Source: an uncultured Paracoccus sp. (GTDB taxonomy: Bacteria > Pseudomonadota > Alphaproteobacteria > Rhodobacterales > Rhodobacteraceae). From it: a stretch of 57,674 nucleotides of DNA. Shown in pieces: positions 1 through 8,995 of the stretch. A program made the position numbers and the translations under genes. The notes under the pieces were generated by a model. That model was not told the origin of the DNA. It searched no databases and saw nothing but the letters and a program-made list of their open reading frames with translations. The stretch covers positions 1 through 57,674 of the forward strand of contig NZ_CALMYP010000006.1 in assembly GCF_937873615.1 (NCBI RefSeq). Reading direction: 5' to 3'. Every line of letters begins with the position of its first letter. Within the stretch, counting starts at the first letter, position 1.

Positions 1-87
1 GAGTATCCCAAACCGCATGGGCCGGCCCGGATACACAAAGTTCAGGACACTCCCCCTTTGACAGCGCTTCGGCCAGTGTCGTCATGA
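1..87 (+). CDS. Possible C-terminal end of a TRAP small permease (DctQ), cut by the window edge
   Basis: Frame 1 is open from the first base and ends in a TGA that overlaps the ATG of the following TRAP large-permease gene (ATGA at 84-87). This start-stop overlap is typical of dctQ-dctM pairs. Only 28 codons are visible, without a membrane segment or a diagnostic motif, so the assignment rests on the overlap and on gene order. The dctM frame is also open to the window edge, so this reading is not compelled. Confidence 0.3.
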   Translation, partial: EYPKPHGPARIHKVQDTPPLTALRPVSS

Positions 88-1350
88 TCGTGGTCTTCTT
101 CGTCTCGCTCGCACTCGGCGTTCCGGTCGCCTTCGCAATGGTGCTGGGTGTCGTCACCACAACATGGAGCGGCGGTCTGCTGCCCACCTCGGGGATCATT
201 CAGAACATGGTTGCGGGATCGAGCAAATTCATCCTGCTCGCCATCCCGTTCTTTCTGACGACAGGCTATTTGCTGAATATCGGTGGCCTGTCGACGCGGC
301 TTATCGACTTCGCTTCGGCCCTGTTCGGTCATTTCCGTGGCGGCCTTGCGCAGATCAATGTCTTCAACAGTGTGCTGGTGGGTGGCATATCGGGATCGTC
401 CGGCGCAGACGCGGCCAGCACGACCAAGGTGCTGGTGCCGCAGATGGTCAGTTGCGGTTATTCACCCGCCTTCGCCTGCGCCGTCACTGCCGCGTCGTCG
501 GTGCTGCCCAATGTTCTGCCTCCGGCCATCGCCATGCTGGTCTACGCGTCTGTCTCCAACGTCTCGATTGCCAAGCTGTTCGTCGCGGGCATCGTGCCGG
601 GCCTGCTGATCGCGGCAGCCCTTATGATCTGCAACAATCTGATCGCCCGCAAGCGTGGCTACGAGAAATCGGGGACGCGTGCGTCTTGCGAAGTCGTGCG
701 CAGGACCTTCCTGCGTGCTCTGCCGGCGCTGGTCATCGCTGTTGCCGTGCTTGGGTGCATCCGCTTTGGCATTACAACGGCAACCGAGGCCGGCGTCATT
801 GCGCTGGTTTGGGCCTTCATTCTCGGCAAGTTCGTGTTTCGCGAATACAACTGGCGCCAGCTTGGCCGGTCTTTGGCCGATTGCTGCGTCGACAGCGCGC
901 TGATCGGCTTTCTGATCGCCGCGTCGGTGCCATTCGCATGGGTTCTGATCGCCGACGGCCTGCCACAGCAACTTGTCGGATTCGCCCGCGATTACGCGCT
1001 TGGGCCAACGGCGCTGATTGCGGTGTTGGTGCTGACCCTCTTCGTGGCCGGTTTCTTTCTCGACCTTACGCCTGCAATCCTGACCGCAGCGCCGCTGTTT
1101 CTGCCTTTGCTTACTGCCGCAGGGTTCGACCCGGTGCAGATCGGGATCATCATTGATCATCAATCTGCAGCTTGGCGGTCTGACACCCCCTGTGGGCATC
1201 CTTGTCTTCATTACGGCCCAGATCAGCAAAACCCCGGCTTCGTCGGTCTTCCGCGAGGTGATGCCTTTTCTCGCTGCGATCATGCTGGTGTTGATGCTGG
1301 TATGCGCAATCCCCGCCTTGACGCTAGGACTGTGGGCGTTGATCGGCTGA
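84..1350 (+). pseudogene. TRAP transporter large permease (DctM family), frameshifted
   Basis: This is the 12-TM large membrane subunit of a tripartite ATP-independent periplasmic (TRAP) transporter, which uses an ion gradient to import carboxylates or similar solutes. The start gives a GVPVAFAM first helix, followed by the family loop GGISGSSGADAAST near residues 99-112 and a long run of hydrophobic helices. At about 1150-1155 the frame breaks. The expected GIIMIINLQ...GLTPPVG motif is split between the first frame, which reads GII then IDHQ, and the +1 frame, which reads IINLQLGGLTPPVG and continues to 1350. One extra T in ATCATTGATC explains it. Restored, the protein would be about 421 residues, normal for DctM. 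It is either a recent pseudogene or a sequencing error. No binding-protein gene (dctP) is visible in the window. Confidence 0.8.
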
Positions 1351-1634
1351 TCATGGCTTCGGCGTCCGGTCGGCGAGATATTGATAGTCACTCCGGTCCA
1401 AAGTTCGGACACCGCGCGATTGGCGAAGTGTCGTGTCTGGCTTGGGTCCCCGTGGTAAAGGAACGCTTACCTGTGCCGAGGTCGACTTTTTGATAACGGC
1501 TTTACCACCTGACTTGCGGATACCTTCGCCGGCACAGACAAGACTGCGCATCTGCGTCGAAGGGCAGAGTTGTCCCGCAATGCGGCCATCCCCAACCGCC
1601 TCCACAACGACGCCTTGCCGCGCAACTGACCTCG

Positions 1635-1703
1635 TACAAACCATACCCGCGCCCCTCCCGAACCCGCCTTCAAAACTTGTCGACAAATAAAATACAAACC
1701 ATA
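1635..1703 (+). repeat. Pair of direct 11-mers, TACAAACCATA
   Basis: The exact 11-mer occurs at 1635-1645 and 1693-1703. The two starts lie 58 bp apart, upstream of the DHDPS-family gene. The second copy runs into a TATAAT hexamer. The arrangement could be a paired regulator site, but no regulator gene is adjacent to support this. Confidence 0.4.
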
Positions 1704-1707
1704 TAAT
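1677..1707 (+). promoter_or_regulatory. Candidate promoter of the DHDPS-family gene
   Basis: A perfect TATAAT at 1702-1707 follows TTGTCG at 1677-1682 with a 19-bp spacer, longer than the ideal 17 bp. The -35 region lies inside the perfect palindrome TTGTCGACAA (1677-1686), which could be an operator. Position and AT content fit a promoter about 60 bp before the start codon. Confidence 0.4.
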
Positions 1708-1764
1708 CGCCCCATGAACAGGCCGATTCTGGCCCTCGACGACGTGACACACAGGAGACGCGAC

Positions 1765-2727
1765 ATGGACAGGCAGATCTTCTTTGGCACCATCCCGGCG
1801 CTGATGACCCCGTGCAGGGACGACCGCACGCCCGATTACGACGCCCTTGTCGCCACCGGCAAGCGCATGATCGAGGCCGGCATGTCGGCCGTGGTCTATT
1901 GCGGGTCGATGGGCGACTGGCCGCTGCTGACGGATGAACAGCGCATGGAAGGCGTCAAGCGCCTGTGCGACGCGGGCGTTCCGGTCATCGTCGGCACCGG
2001 GGCGATCAATACCGCCAGCGCCGTGGCCCATGCCGCCCATGCCCAGAAGGTGGGCGCAAAGGGGCTGATGGTGATCCCGCGGGTGCTGTCGCGCGGCCCT
2101 TCGCCCGCCGCGCAGAAGGCGCATTTCAAGGCCATCCTCTCGGCCGCGCCGAAGCTGCCGGCGATCATCTATAACAGCCCCTATTACGGCTTCGTCACCA
2201 AGGCCGACCTGTTCTTCGCGCTGCGGGCCGAACATCCGAACCTGATCGGCTTCAAGGAATTCGGCGGTCCCGCCGACATGACCTATGCGGCCGAGAACAT
2301 CACCAGCGGCAATGACGAGGTGACGCTGATGGTCGGCGTCGATACCGGCGTCTATCACGGCTTCGTCAATTGCGGCGCGGTGGGTGCGATCACCGGCATC
2401 GGCTCGGTCCTGCCGAAGGAGGTGCTGCATCTGGTCGCGCTCTGCCAGGCGGCAGCCAAGGGCGATGTCGAGGCCCGCGCCCGCGCGAAGGAGCTGGAAG
2501 AGGCACTGGCGATCCTGTCCTCCTATGACGAGGGGCCGGACCTGGTGTTGTATTTCAAGCATCTGATGGTGCTGAAGGGCCACCCTGAATTCACCCTGCA
2601 TTTCAACGAGACCGACGCGCTGTCGGACAGCCAGCGCGGCTATGCCGAACAGCAGCTGAAGCTGTTCGACGCCTGGTATGCCGACTGGTCCAAACAGGGT
2701 GGTGCGGTGCGGAAATACGCCGCCTGA
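1765..2727 (+). CDS. DHDPS-family enzyme, probable 1-pyrroline-4-hydroxy-2-carboxylate deaminase
   Basis: This is a 320-residue class I aldolase-fold (DapA superfamily) protein. The Schiff-base lysine is K164 in IGFKEFGG, and the catalytic tyrosine is Y136 in IIYNSPYYGF. The N-terminal motif is GSMGDWPLLT (residues 48-57) instead of the GTTGE of true DapA. Together with PALMTPC and VIPRVLSRG, this resembles, from memory of the family, the hydroxyproline-pathway deaminase that converts pyrroline-4-hydroxy-2-carboxylate to 2-oxoglutarate semialdehyde. The start at 1765 is preferred over an in-frame ATG at 1714 because AGGAGA precedes it at good spacing and the family fold begins there. A TRAP permease upstream and putA downstream fit a proline/hydroxyproline locus, although the other hydroxyproline genes are not in the window. 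An alternative is another DapA-family lyase. Confidence 0.8.
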   Translation: MDRQIFFGTIPALMTPCRDDRTPDYDALVATGKRMIEAGMSAVVYCGSMGDWPLLTDEQRMEGVKRLCDAGVPVIVGTGAINTASAVAHAAHAQKVGAKGLMVIPRVLSRGPSPAAQKAHFKAILSAAPKLPAIIYNSPYYGFVTKADLFFALRAEHPNLIGFKEFGGPADMTYAAENITSGNDEVTLMVGVDTGVYHGFVNCGAVGAITGIGSVLPKEVLHLVALCQAAAKGDVEARARAKELEEALAILSSYDEGPDLVLYFKHLMVLKGHPEFTLHFNETDALSDSQRGYAEQQLKLFDAWYADWSKQGGAVRKYAA

Positions 2728-2748
2728 TCCCAAGGTTCTGAAACGTCA

Positions 2749-2776
2749 GACGCGCCGCAATCGCTTGCGGCGCGTC
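2749..2776. terminator. Bidirectional hairpin terminator between convergent genes
   Basis: A perfect 12-bp stem, GACGCGCCGCAA paired with TTGCGGCGCGTC, encloses a 4-nt TCGC loop. It lies between the stop of the DHDPS-family gene (2727) and the stop of convergent putA (2783). There is no long T run, as is common in GC-rich alphaproteobacteria. Confidence 0.8.
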
Positions 2777-2782
2777 TTGCGT

Positions 2783-5700
2783 TCAGCCGGCCAGCAGCGC
2801 CGCATTGCCGCCCGCAGCCGTGGTATCGACGCAGAGATGCCGTTCATGCGCGACATGGGCGAGGTCGGGCATGGCGGTGATCAGCGGCTGGATCTCGCCC
2901 TCGCGCGCTGCCAGCGCCTGCGCATAGGCGCGGCCGGTGTCGGCATCGCCCCACCAGATCGCCGCCGAAAACCCCTGCAATTCGCCAAGCGCCGCCGCAT
3001 CCAGCGCGCCATCGACGCGCAGGGCCTGCCCGCCAAGCGCCTCGACCGCCGCCGCCTGCGCCGCCGCCGCGACCTTGCCGGGACCGAGACACAGAACCGG
3101 CGCCCGGGCATGGGTGGACAGCCGGTTCAGCTCTCCGGTCGGGCCGGGCATGATCTCCTCGGTCAGTTCCTGCGGGCTGGCCTGCGCGAGGGCTTTTGCG
3201 ATGGCAGCCGGATCGGCGGCACCGGCGGGCTTGCCGGCAGGCAGGCTTGCGGTTTCGGGGGCGTAGAAGCGCGGCAGATAGTTCGGCCCGCCCGCCTTCG
3301 GCCCGGTGCCCGACAGGCCCTCGCCCCCGAAGGGCTGGCTGCCGACGATGGCGCCGATCTGGTTGCGGTTGACGTAAAGGTTCCCGACATGGATCGCATC
3401 GGCGATTTCCTGCACGCGGCTGTCGATGCGGGTATGCAGCCCGAAGGTCAGCCCGAAGCCGCGCGCGTTCACATCGGCGATCACCCGGTCCAGATCGGCG
3501 GCGCGGAAGGCGGCGACATGCAGGACCGGGCCGAAGATCTCGCGCTCCAGATCGCCGATGCCGTCGACCTGGATCAGCGTGGGCGCGATGAAGGTGCCGG
3601 TTTCGGGCGCGGGCCGCTGGTGCAGCACGCGGCCGCTTTGGGCATCGACATAGGCGCCGATGCCGTCCCGGGCCTCGGCGTCGATCACCGGGCCGACATC
3701 GGTCGACAGAAGCGCCGGATCGCCGACGACAAGCTGGTCCATCGCGCCTTTCAGCATCTCGACCAGATGGGGGGCGACATCCTCCTGCACATAAAGGCAG
3801 CGCAGGGCCGAGCAACGCTGCCCGGCGGAACGGAAGCTGGAGGCGACGATGTCGCGCACCGCCTGTTCGGGCAGCGCGGTGGAATCGACCACCATCGCGT
3901 TCAGCCCGCCGGTCTCGGCGATCAGCGGCGTGCCGGGGGCCAGGTTCGCGGCCATGGCGCGCGCGATCCGCCGCGCGGTTTCGGTCGAGCCGGTGAAGAC
4001 CACCCCCCCGATCCGCGCGTCCGAGGTCAGCGCCGCGCCCACCGTCGCGCCCTCGCCCGGCAGCAGTTGCAGCGCATGGACGGGCACGCCCGCCCGGTGC
4101 AGCAGGCGCAGGGCGATGGCGGCGATCAGCGGCGTCTGCTCGGCCGGCTTGGCGAGCACGGCATTGCCGGCCATCAGCGCCGCGGCGATCTGGCCGGTGA
4201 AGATGGCCAGCGGGAAGTTCCACGGGCTGATCGCGGTGACGATGCCGCGCGGCGCGCCACCCTGCCTTTCGCCTTCGGCGGCGTAATAGCGCAGGAAATC
4301 CACCGCCTCGCGCAATTCGCCCACGGCGTCGGGCAGGGATTTCCCGGCCTCGGCGGTCAAGGCGGCGAAGATCTCGCCATAAGCGGCCTCATAAAGATCG
4401 GCGGCGCGGCGCAGGGTGGCGGCACGCTCGGACGGGGTCGCGTCCCAGACCTGCGCATCGGCGATGGCGCGGGCGGCGGTGGCAGCATCGGCCTCGGTCA
4501 CCTGGGCCACGGTCTCGCCCGTGGCGGGGTTGAGGATCGGCCGCGTCGCCCCCTTTGGCACCGAAACGGTGATCGGGGCGGCATCGGGCAGCTGTGCGGG
4601 CGCGGCGGCGGCGATGTCGGCCAGCACGGCCTCGTCGCTCAGATCGAAGCCCTGCGCATTCGCGCGGCCCGCGCCGAACAGATCCGCCGGGGCGACAAGC
4701 GCTGCCGGTGCCGCCGCCGTTGCCAGCGCGGCGAAGGGATCGCGGGCGATTTCGGTTGGCGGCACGTCCTCGTCGACGATCTGATGCACGAAGGAGGAGT
4801 TCGCGCCGTTTTCCAGCAGGCGGCGGACCAGATAGGCCAGCAGGTCGCGATGCGCGCCGACCGGGGCATAGATCCGGCAGCGGCCCCTGGTCTGCCGGAT
4901 GACGATCTCGTGCAGGCGCTCGCCCATGCCATGCAGGCGCTGGAATTCGAAATCCGTGTCCCCGACCATGTCGAGGATCGCCGCGACCGTATGGGCGTTA
5001 TGGGTGGCGAATTGCGGATAGATGCGGTCGGCATGGCCGATCAGCCGCCGCGCATTGGCGATATAGCTGACATCGGTTTCGACCTTGCGGGTGAACAGGG
5101 TGAAGCCTTCCAGCCCCTCGACCTGGGCGCGCTTGATCTCGGTATCCCAATAGGCGCCCTTGACCAGCCGGACCATGATCCGGCGGTCCAGCCGTTCGGC
5201 CAATGCGTGCAGCCAGTCGATGACCAGCCCGGCGCGCTTGCCGTAAGCCTGCACGACGACGCCGAACCCGTCCCAGCCGGCCAGCGAGGGGTCCGACAGC
5301 ACCGCCTCGATCACCTTCAGCGAGATGACCAGCCGGTCCTGTTCCTCGGCGTCGATATTCATGCCCATGTTCGCGGCCTTGGCGGCACGGGCGAGGTCCA
5401 GCACCACCGGGACCAGTTCTTCCATCACCCGCTCTTCCTGCGCGACCTCGTAACGCGGATGCAGCGCCGAAAGCTTGATCGAGATGCCGGGATTGGCCTG
5501 CACCGACCCCTTGTCGCAGGATCCGGCGATGGCGCGGATGGCGGCGCCGTATTCGCGGGCATAGCGCGCCGCATCGGCCTGCGTCATCGCCGCCTCGCCC
5601 AGCATGTCATAGCTGTAGCTGTAGCCCTGCTTCTCCATCTCCTTCGCGCGATCCAGCGCCGCGCCGATGGTCTGGCCCAGCACGAATTGCCGGCCCATCT

Positions 5701-6190
5701 CGCGCATGGCGCGGGTGACGGCGGTGCGGATCACCGGTTCGCCCAGCCGGCGGATGGCGCCGCGCAGGGTGCCGACGATGCCCGGCTGGTCGTCGTCCAG
5801 CACCTTGCCGGTCAGCATCAGGGCCCAGGTCGAGGCATTGACCAGCGACGAGGTCGCCTCGCCCAGATGCCGGCCCCAGTCCGAGGGGGCGATCTTGTCC
5901 TCGATCAGCGCATCCATGGTGGTCTTGTCGGGGACCCGCAGCATGGCCTCGGCCAGACACATCAGCGCCACGCCTTCGCGCGTCGACAGCCCGTATTCGC
6001 CCAGGAAATGCTCCATCAGCGTCGGCTTGTCCTCGGCCCGGATGCGGGTGACCAGTTCGGCCGCATTGGCGCTGATCCGGGCGCGCGCCTCGGGCGAGAG
6101 GGCGGCTGTGGCGACGAGTTCGTCCAGCAGCGGCGCTGCGGGGCGGAATTTCGCTTCGGTGGTGAAGGCGTGAAGGCTGGCGGCAGGCAT
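2783..6190 (-). CDS. putA: Bifunctional proline dehydrogenase / L-glutamate-5-semialdehyde dehydrogenase PutA
   Basis: PutA oxidises proline to pyrroline-5-carboxylate with FAD and then to glutamate with NAD, channelling the intermediate. The 1,135-residue product has a PRODH barrel (roughly residues 150-440) and an aldehyde dehydrogenase module (roughly 540-1000). The latter shows AISPWNFPLAIFTGQIAAAL, the glutamate motif AETGGLNAMVVD, and the catalytic cysteine in SAGQRCSALR near residue 793. The N-terminus lacks the ribbon-helix-helix domain of enteric PutA, so it should not repress its own gene; the divergent Lrp-type gene probably does that work. About 130 C-terminal residues form the usual extra PutA tail. 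AAGGGAG precedes the start. The gene converges with the DHDPS-family gene across a strong hairpin. Confidence 0.97.
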   Translation of the reverse strand: MPAASLHAFTTEAKFRPAAPLLDELVATAALSPEARARISANAAELVTRIRAEDKPTLMEHFLGEYGLSTREGVALMCLAEAMLRVPDKTTMDALIEDKIAPSDWGRHLGEATSSLVNASTWALMLTGKVLDDDQPGIVGTLRGAIRRLGEPVIRTAVTRAMREMGRQFVLGQTIGAALDRAKEMEKQGYSYSYDMLGEAAMTQADAARYAREYGAAIRAIAGSCDKGSVQANPGISIKLSALHPRYEVAQEERVMEELVPVVLDLARAAKAANMGMNIDAEEQDRLVISLKVIEAVLSDPSLAGWDGFGVVVQAYGKRAGLVIDWLHALAERLDRRIMVRLVKGAYWDTEIKRAQVEGLEGFTLFTRKVETDVSYIANARRLIGHADRIYPQFATHNAHTVAAILDMVGDTDFEFQRLHGMGERLHEIVIRQTRGRCRIYAPVGAHRDLLAYLVRRLLENGANSSFVHQIVDEDVPPTEIARDPFAALATAAAPAALVAPADLFGAGRANAQGFDLSDEAVLADIAAAAPAQLPDAAPITVSVPKGATRPILNPATGETVAQVTEADAATAARAIADAQVWDATPSERAATLRRAADLYEAAYGEIFAALTAEAGKSLPDAVGELREAVDFLRYYAAEGERQGGAPRGIVTAISPWNFPLAIFTGQIAAALMAGNAVLAKPAEQTPLIAAIALRLLHRAGVPVHALQLLPGEGATVGAALTSDARIGGVVFTGSTETARRIARAMAANLAPGTPLIAETGGLNAMVVDSTALPEQAVRDIVASSFRSAGQRCSALRCLYVQEDVAPHLVEMLKGAMDQLVVGDPALLSTDVGPVIDAEARDGIGAYVDAQSGRVLHQRPAPETGTFIAPTLIQVDGIGDLEREIFGPVLHVAAFRAADLDRVIADVNARGFGLTFGLHTRIDSRVQEIADAIHVGNLYVNRNQIGAIVGSQPFGGEGLSGTGPKAGGPNYLPRFYAPETASLPAGKPAGAADPAAIAKALAQASPQELTEEIMPGPTGELNRLSTHARAPVLCLGPGKVAAAAQAAAVEALGGQALRVDGALDAAALGELQGFSAAIWWGDADTGRAYAQALAAREGEIQPLITAMPDLAHVAHERHLCVDTTAAGGNAALLAG

Positions 6191-6298
6191 GGAAATCTCC
6201 CTTGATCGGGCAGATGTAATCGCTTGACGGTGGACGATGCGCCCATAATGGGCCAGATTGGCAGGCAGACCGACTTATTTTTGCAAGGGCGATAGACC
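6191..6298. promoter_or_regulatory. Divergent promoter region of putA and its Lrp-type regulator
   Basis: The 108-bp gap separates two divergent genes and must hold both promoters. On the plus strand TTGACG (6224-6229) and CATAAT (6244-6249) look like promoter hexamers, but the 14-bp spacer is too short for confidence. Lrp-type PutR proteins normally act in such a gap with proline as effector, so binding sites are expected here; no clear repeat was found. Confidence 0.5.
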
Positions 6299-6760
6299 AT
6301 GACCGGGATGGACAGCATCAATCGCAGGATTCTGGCCGAACTGGTGTCGAATGCCCGCATCCCGATCACCGAACTGGCGCGCAAGGTCGGCCTGTCGAAG
6401 ACCCCGGTCGCGCAGCGCATCCGCCAGATGGAGGAGATGGGCCTGATCCAGGGCTATCGCGCCATCCTGTCGCCGCTGTCGCTTGGCCTGACCCATGTCA
6501 CCTATGTCGAGGCGCGGCTGAACGACACCCGCCAGAAGGCGCTGGAGCAGTTTAACGACGGCGTGCGCGCGATTTCCGAGATCGAGGAATGCTACATGAT
6601 CGCCGGCGGCTTCGATTACCTGCTGAAGGTGCGCTCGCGCGACATGACGCATTTCCGGCAGATCATGGCCGAACGCATCTCGGCCCTGCCGCATATCCAC
6701 GCGACGACCAGCTATGTCGCCATGGAGGCGGTGGTCGAGCAGAACTGGACCGAGATCTGA
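6299..6760 (+). CDS. putR: Lrp/AsnC-family transcriptional regulator, probable PutR
   Basis: This 153-residue protein has an N-terminal winged helix-turn-helix (LAELVSNARIPITELARKVGLSKTPVAQRIRQMEEMG split over residues 10-46) and a C-terminal RAM/AsnC ligand domain ending in TTSYVAMEAVVEQ. It is transcribed away from putA from a shared 108-bp gap. In alphaproteobacteria this arrangement is the proline-responsive activator PutR, which senses proline and turns on putA. The name is inferred from this context and not from a unique motif. The ATG at 6299 follows GGGCGATAGACC; a second ATG three codons later is possible. Confidence 0.88.
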   Translation: MTGMDSINRRILAELVSNARIPITELARKVGLSKTPVAQRIRQMEEMGLIQGYRAILSPLSLGLTHVTYVEARLNDTRQKALEQFNDGVRAISEIEECYMIAGGFDYLLKVRSRDMTHFRQIMAERISALPHIHATTSYVAMEAVVEQNWTEI

Positions 6761-6891
6761 CGCGTGAAACAAGCCGGCCGGATCGTCCAAGGGCCTTGAC
6801 GTCACGCCGAATTATGACGCGCCGCCTTGCGCCGACAGGTTTCAGGTAGGAACCTGAAGTCGCACCTGTCCAAGCGATTCGGAAGACCGAG

Positions 6892-8214
6892 ATGACCCGC
6901 ATCCTTCACCGTAATATTGGCCCCGAACTGCCCCGCGCCGTCGCGGGCGATGGGGTCTGGATCACCGATGCCGGGGGGCGGCGCTATATCGACGGCTCGG
7001 GCGGGGCGGCGGTGACCAGCCTCGGCCATGGCAATGCCGAGGTGCTGGACGCGATGCGCGCGCAGATGGACGCCATCGCCTATGCCCATACCTCATTCTT
7101 CACCACCGACGCGGCGGAATCGCTGGCCGAGAGGCTGATCGGTCTGGCGCCCGAGGGGCTGGACTATGTCTATCTCGTCTCGGGCGGGTCCGAGGCGGTC
7201 GAGGCGGCGCTGAAGATGGCGCGGCAGTATTTCGTCGAAATCGGCCAGCCGCAGCGCCGCCATATCATCGCCCGCCGGCAAAGCTATCACGGCAATACCA
7301 TCGGCGCGCTGGCGACCGGCGGCAATGCCTGGCGGCGGGCGCAGTTCCAGCCGATCCTGCCCGAGACGCATCACGTCTCGCCCTGCTACGCCTGGCGCGA
7401 CCAACGCCCGGAAGAGACGCCGGACGATTATGCCGCCCGGCTGGCGCAGGAGCTGGAGGACAAGATCCTCGAACTCGGCGCCGATCAGGTCATCGCCTTC
7501 GTTGCCGAGCCGGTGGTCGGCGCGACGCTTGGCGCGGTGCCGGCGGTGCCCGGCTATTTCCGGCGCATCCGCGAGGTCTGCGACCGCTACGGTGTGCTGC
7601 TGATCCTCGACGAGGTGATGTGCGGCATGGGCCGGACCGGCACCATCTTCGCGCAGGAACAGGAAGGCGTCAGCGCCGATATCACCACCATCGCCAAGGG
7701 TCTCGGCGGCGGCTATCAGCCGATCGGGGCGACGCTGCTTTCGGCTAAGATCTATGACGCGTTCAGGAACGGCTCGGGCCTGTTCCAGCACGGCCACACC
7801 TATATCGGCCACCCCATCGCCGCCGCAGCCGCCGACAAGGTGGTCGAGATCATGTCGCGCCCCGGCCTGATGGAAAACGTCAACGCCATGGGTGCGCGTT
7901 TGCAGGAAGGTCTGGAAGCCGCGCTCGGGCAGCATCCGAATATCGGCGATATCCGGGGCAGGGGGCTTTTCCGCGGCATCGAACTGGTCGCCGACCGCGA
8001 CACCAAGGAACCGCTGGACCCGGCGCTGAAGACCCATGCGAAGATCAAGAAGGCGGCGATGGCGCGCGGGCTGATGTGCTATCCGATGGGCGGCACCATC
8101 GACGGAGTGCGCGGCGATCATGTGTTGTTGGCGCCGCCTTATATCATCGCCCCCGAGGAGGTGGACCAGATCGTCGAGCGGCTGGCTGGCGCGATAAAGG
8201 ATGTGATCGGATAG
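6892..8214 (+). CDS. PLP-dependent class III aminotransferase
   Basis: This 440-residue fold-type I aminotransferase carries the phosphate-cup motif SGGSEAVEAALKMARQY (residues 98-113), D240 in LLILDEV, and the Schiff-base lysine K269 in TTIAKGLGGGYQPIGA. The family moves an amino group from an omega-amino acid, amine or aspartate-like donor to a keto acid; the donor cannot be read from the sequence. GGAAGA lies upstream of the ATG. It is the third gene rightward from putA and may belong to the same amino-acid catabolic neighbourhood, but it has its own 131-bp leader. The end converges with the purine operon across a small hairpin. Confidence 0.9.
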   Translation: MTRILHRNIGPELPRAVAGDGVWITDAGGRRYIDGSGGAAVTSLGHGNAEVLDAMRAQMDAIAYAHTSFFTTDAAESLAERLIGLAPEGLDYVYLVSGGSEAVEAALKMARQYFVEIGQPQRRHIIARRQSYHGNTIGALATGGNAWRRAQFQPILPETHHVSPCYAWRDQRPEETPDDYAARLAQELEDKILELGADQVIAFVAEPVVGATLGAVPAVPGYFRRIREVCDRYGVLLILDEVMCGMGRTGTIFAQEQEGVSADITTIAKGLGGGYQPIGATLLSAKIYDAFRNGSGLFQHGHTYIGHPIAAAAADKVVEIMSRPGLMENVNAMGARLQEGLEAALGQHPNIGDIRGRGLFRGIELVADRDTKEPLDPALKTHAKIKKAAMARGLMCYPMGGTIDGVRGDHVLLAPPYIIAPEEVDQIVERLAGAIKDVIG

Positions 8215-8230
8215 ACAAGCGCCGCTTGTC
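8214..8230. terminator. Short hairpin between convergent genes
   Basis: GACAAGC (8214-8220) pairs with GCTTGTC (8224-8230) around a 3-nt loop, starting on the stop codon of the aminotransferase gene and followed by CCGGCGGTTTGTG. It is a plausible weak terminator for rightward transcription. Confidence 0.5.
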
Positions 8231-8302
8231 CCGGCGGTTTGTGTCATCGTCCCGGTGCGGCGCAGTCCCCTGCGGCCGCGCAGCTGCTTCCATCCTGCCG
8301 GT

Positions 8303-8986
8303 TCAAACTTCGGGCGGATACCAGAGGCCGCTCTCGCCCCGCTCAAGAAGCGGGGTGGCGAAGCAGCCTCGGGTCCTGCTCGTCCAGTCGTCGGTTTCGG
8401 ACAACAGGTCGCGCCACCGATCAGATTGCAGCATCGCCGCACCAATGACGACTGGCGCGACATCGACCGCATCAAGCAACCGCAGCGCGGCTTGCATCGA
8501 TGCACCGCTGGAAATCACATCGTCCACCAGTGCAACCCTGCGCCCCTGAATCAGCGGCAGCATCCGAGGATCTACATAAAGCCGCTTGGTCTGATCGGGC
8601 GTGGTGATCGAGGATAGCGGAACAGAGAGCGCCTCCTCGTACCAGAACTTGCGCGAATTCCCGAGCGGTACATAGCGGCCATGTCCAAGCCGCTTCGCAA
8701 CCTCGGCCGCAAGCGTCAGACCGAGCGTCGGCAGCCCGACCACGATTTCGGGGTCCAATGGCGTCAGGCGGGCCGCAAGATCGTCGGCCAGGGCGCTGAC
8801 GACCGGGAAGCTCGCCTGGTTGATGATCAGCGAGGCAAGGGCGTGCCGGCCATCGGCCAGCGGTCGGATCGGCAACATGATCTGCCGGCCATCGGCCAAG
8901 GTCGCCGGGTAGGCGCGTTCGTGACCGATGGTCGCCGAAAAGCTGCCCGGCGGGAAGATCTCTTGCCAAAAATCATGCGGTTCCAT
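8303..8986 (-). CDS. Phosphoribosyltransferase-domain protein
   Basis: The 227-residue product has a type I PRTase fold. The PRPP loop is VALVDDVISSGASMQAAL (around residues 151-168), and an upstream strand is VVGLPTLGLTLAAEVAKRLG. Such enzymes join a purine or pyrimidine base to PRPP; some members are regulators. It is the last gene of the leftward operon, nine bases after the M20 gene, so its ribosome site lies in that short gap. Placed after nucleoside hydrolase and adenine deaminase, it would convert the released base (for example hypoxanthine) to its nucleotide. The base specificity is not visible. It is longer than minimal Hpt or Apt proteins, with an extra N-terminal segment of about 70 residues. 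Confidence 0.85.
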   Translation of the reverse strand: MEPHDFWQEIFPPGSFSATIGHERAYPATLADGRQIMLPIRPLADGRHALASLIINQASFPVVSALADDLAARLTPLDPEIVVGLPTLGLTLAAEVAKRLGHGRYVPLGNSRKFWYEEALSVPLSSITTPDQTKRLYVDPRMLPLIQGRRVALVDDVISSGASMQAALRLLDAVDVAPVVIGAAMLQSDRWRDLLSETDDWTSRTRGCFATPLLERGESGLWYPPEV

Positions 8987-8995
8987 CCGGTTCCC

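Larger units (their letters stand above)
1351..1764. other. Intergenic stretch upstream of the DHDPS-family gene
   Basis: No convincing gene was found in these 414 bases. The right part holds a promoter-like AT-rich stretch and two copies of the 11-mer TACAAACCATA (1635-1645 and 1693-1703). The left part holds nothing recognisable; it is open in several frames, but those peptides have no family features. Confidence 0.5.

Noticed and set aside
2678-6205. Very long open frame (1,175 codons) on the plus strand
   Set aside because: It lies opposite putA, reads as a low-complexity Arg/Gly/Asp-rich peptide, and comes from the strong GC bias of the real gene.
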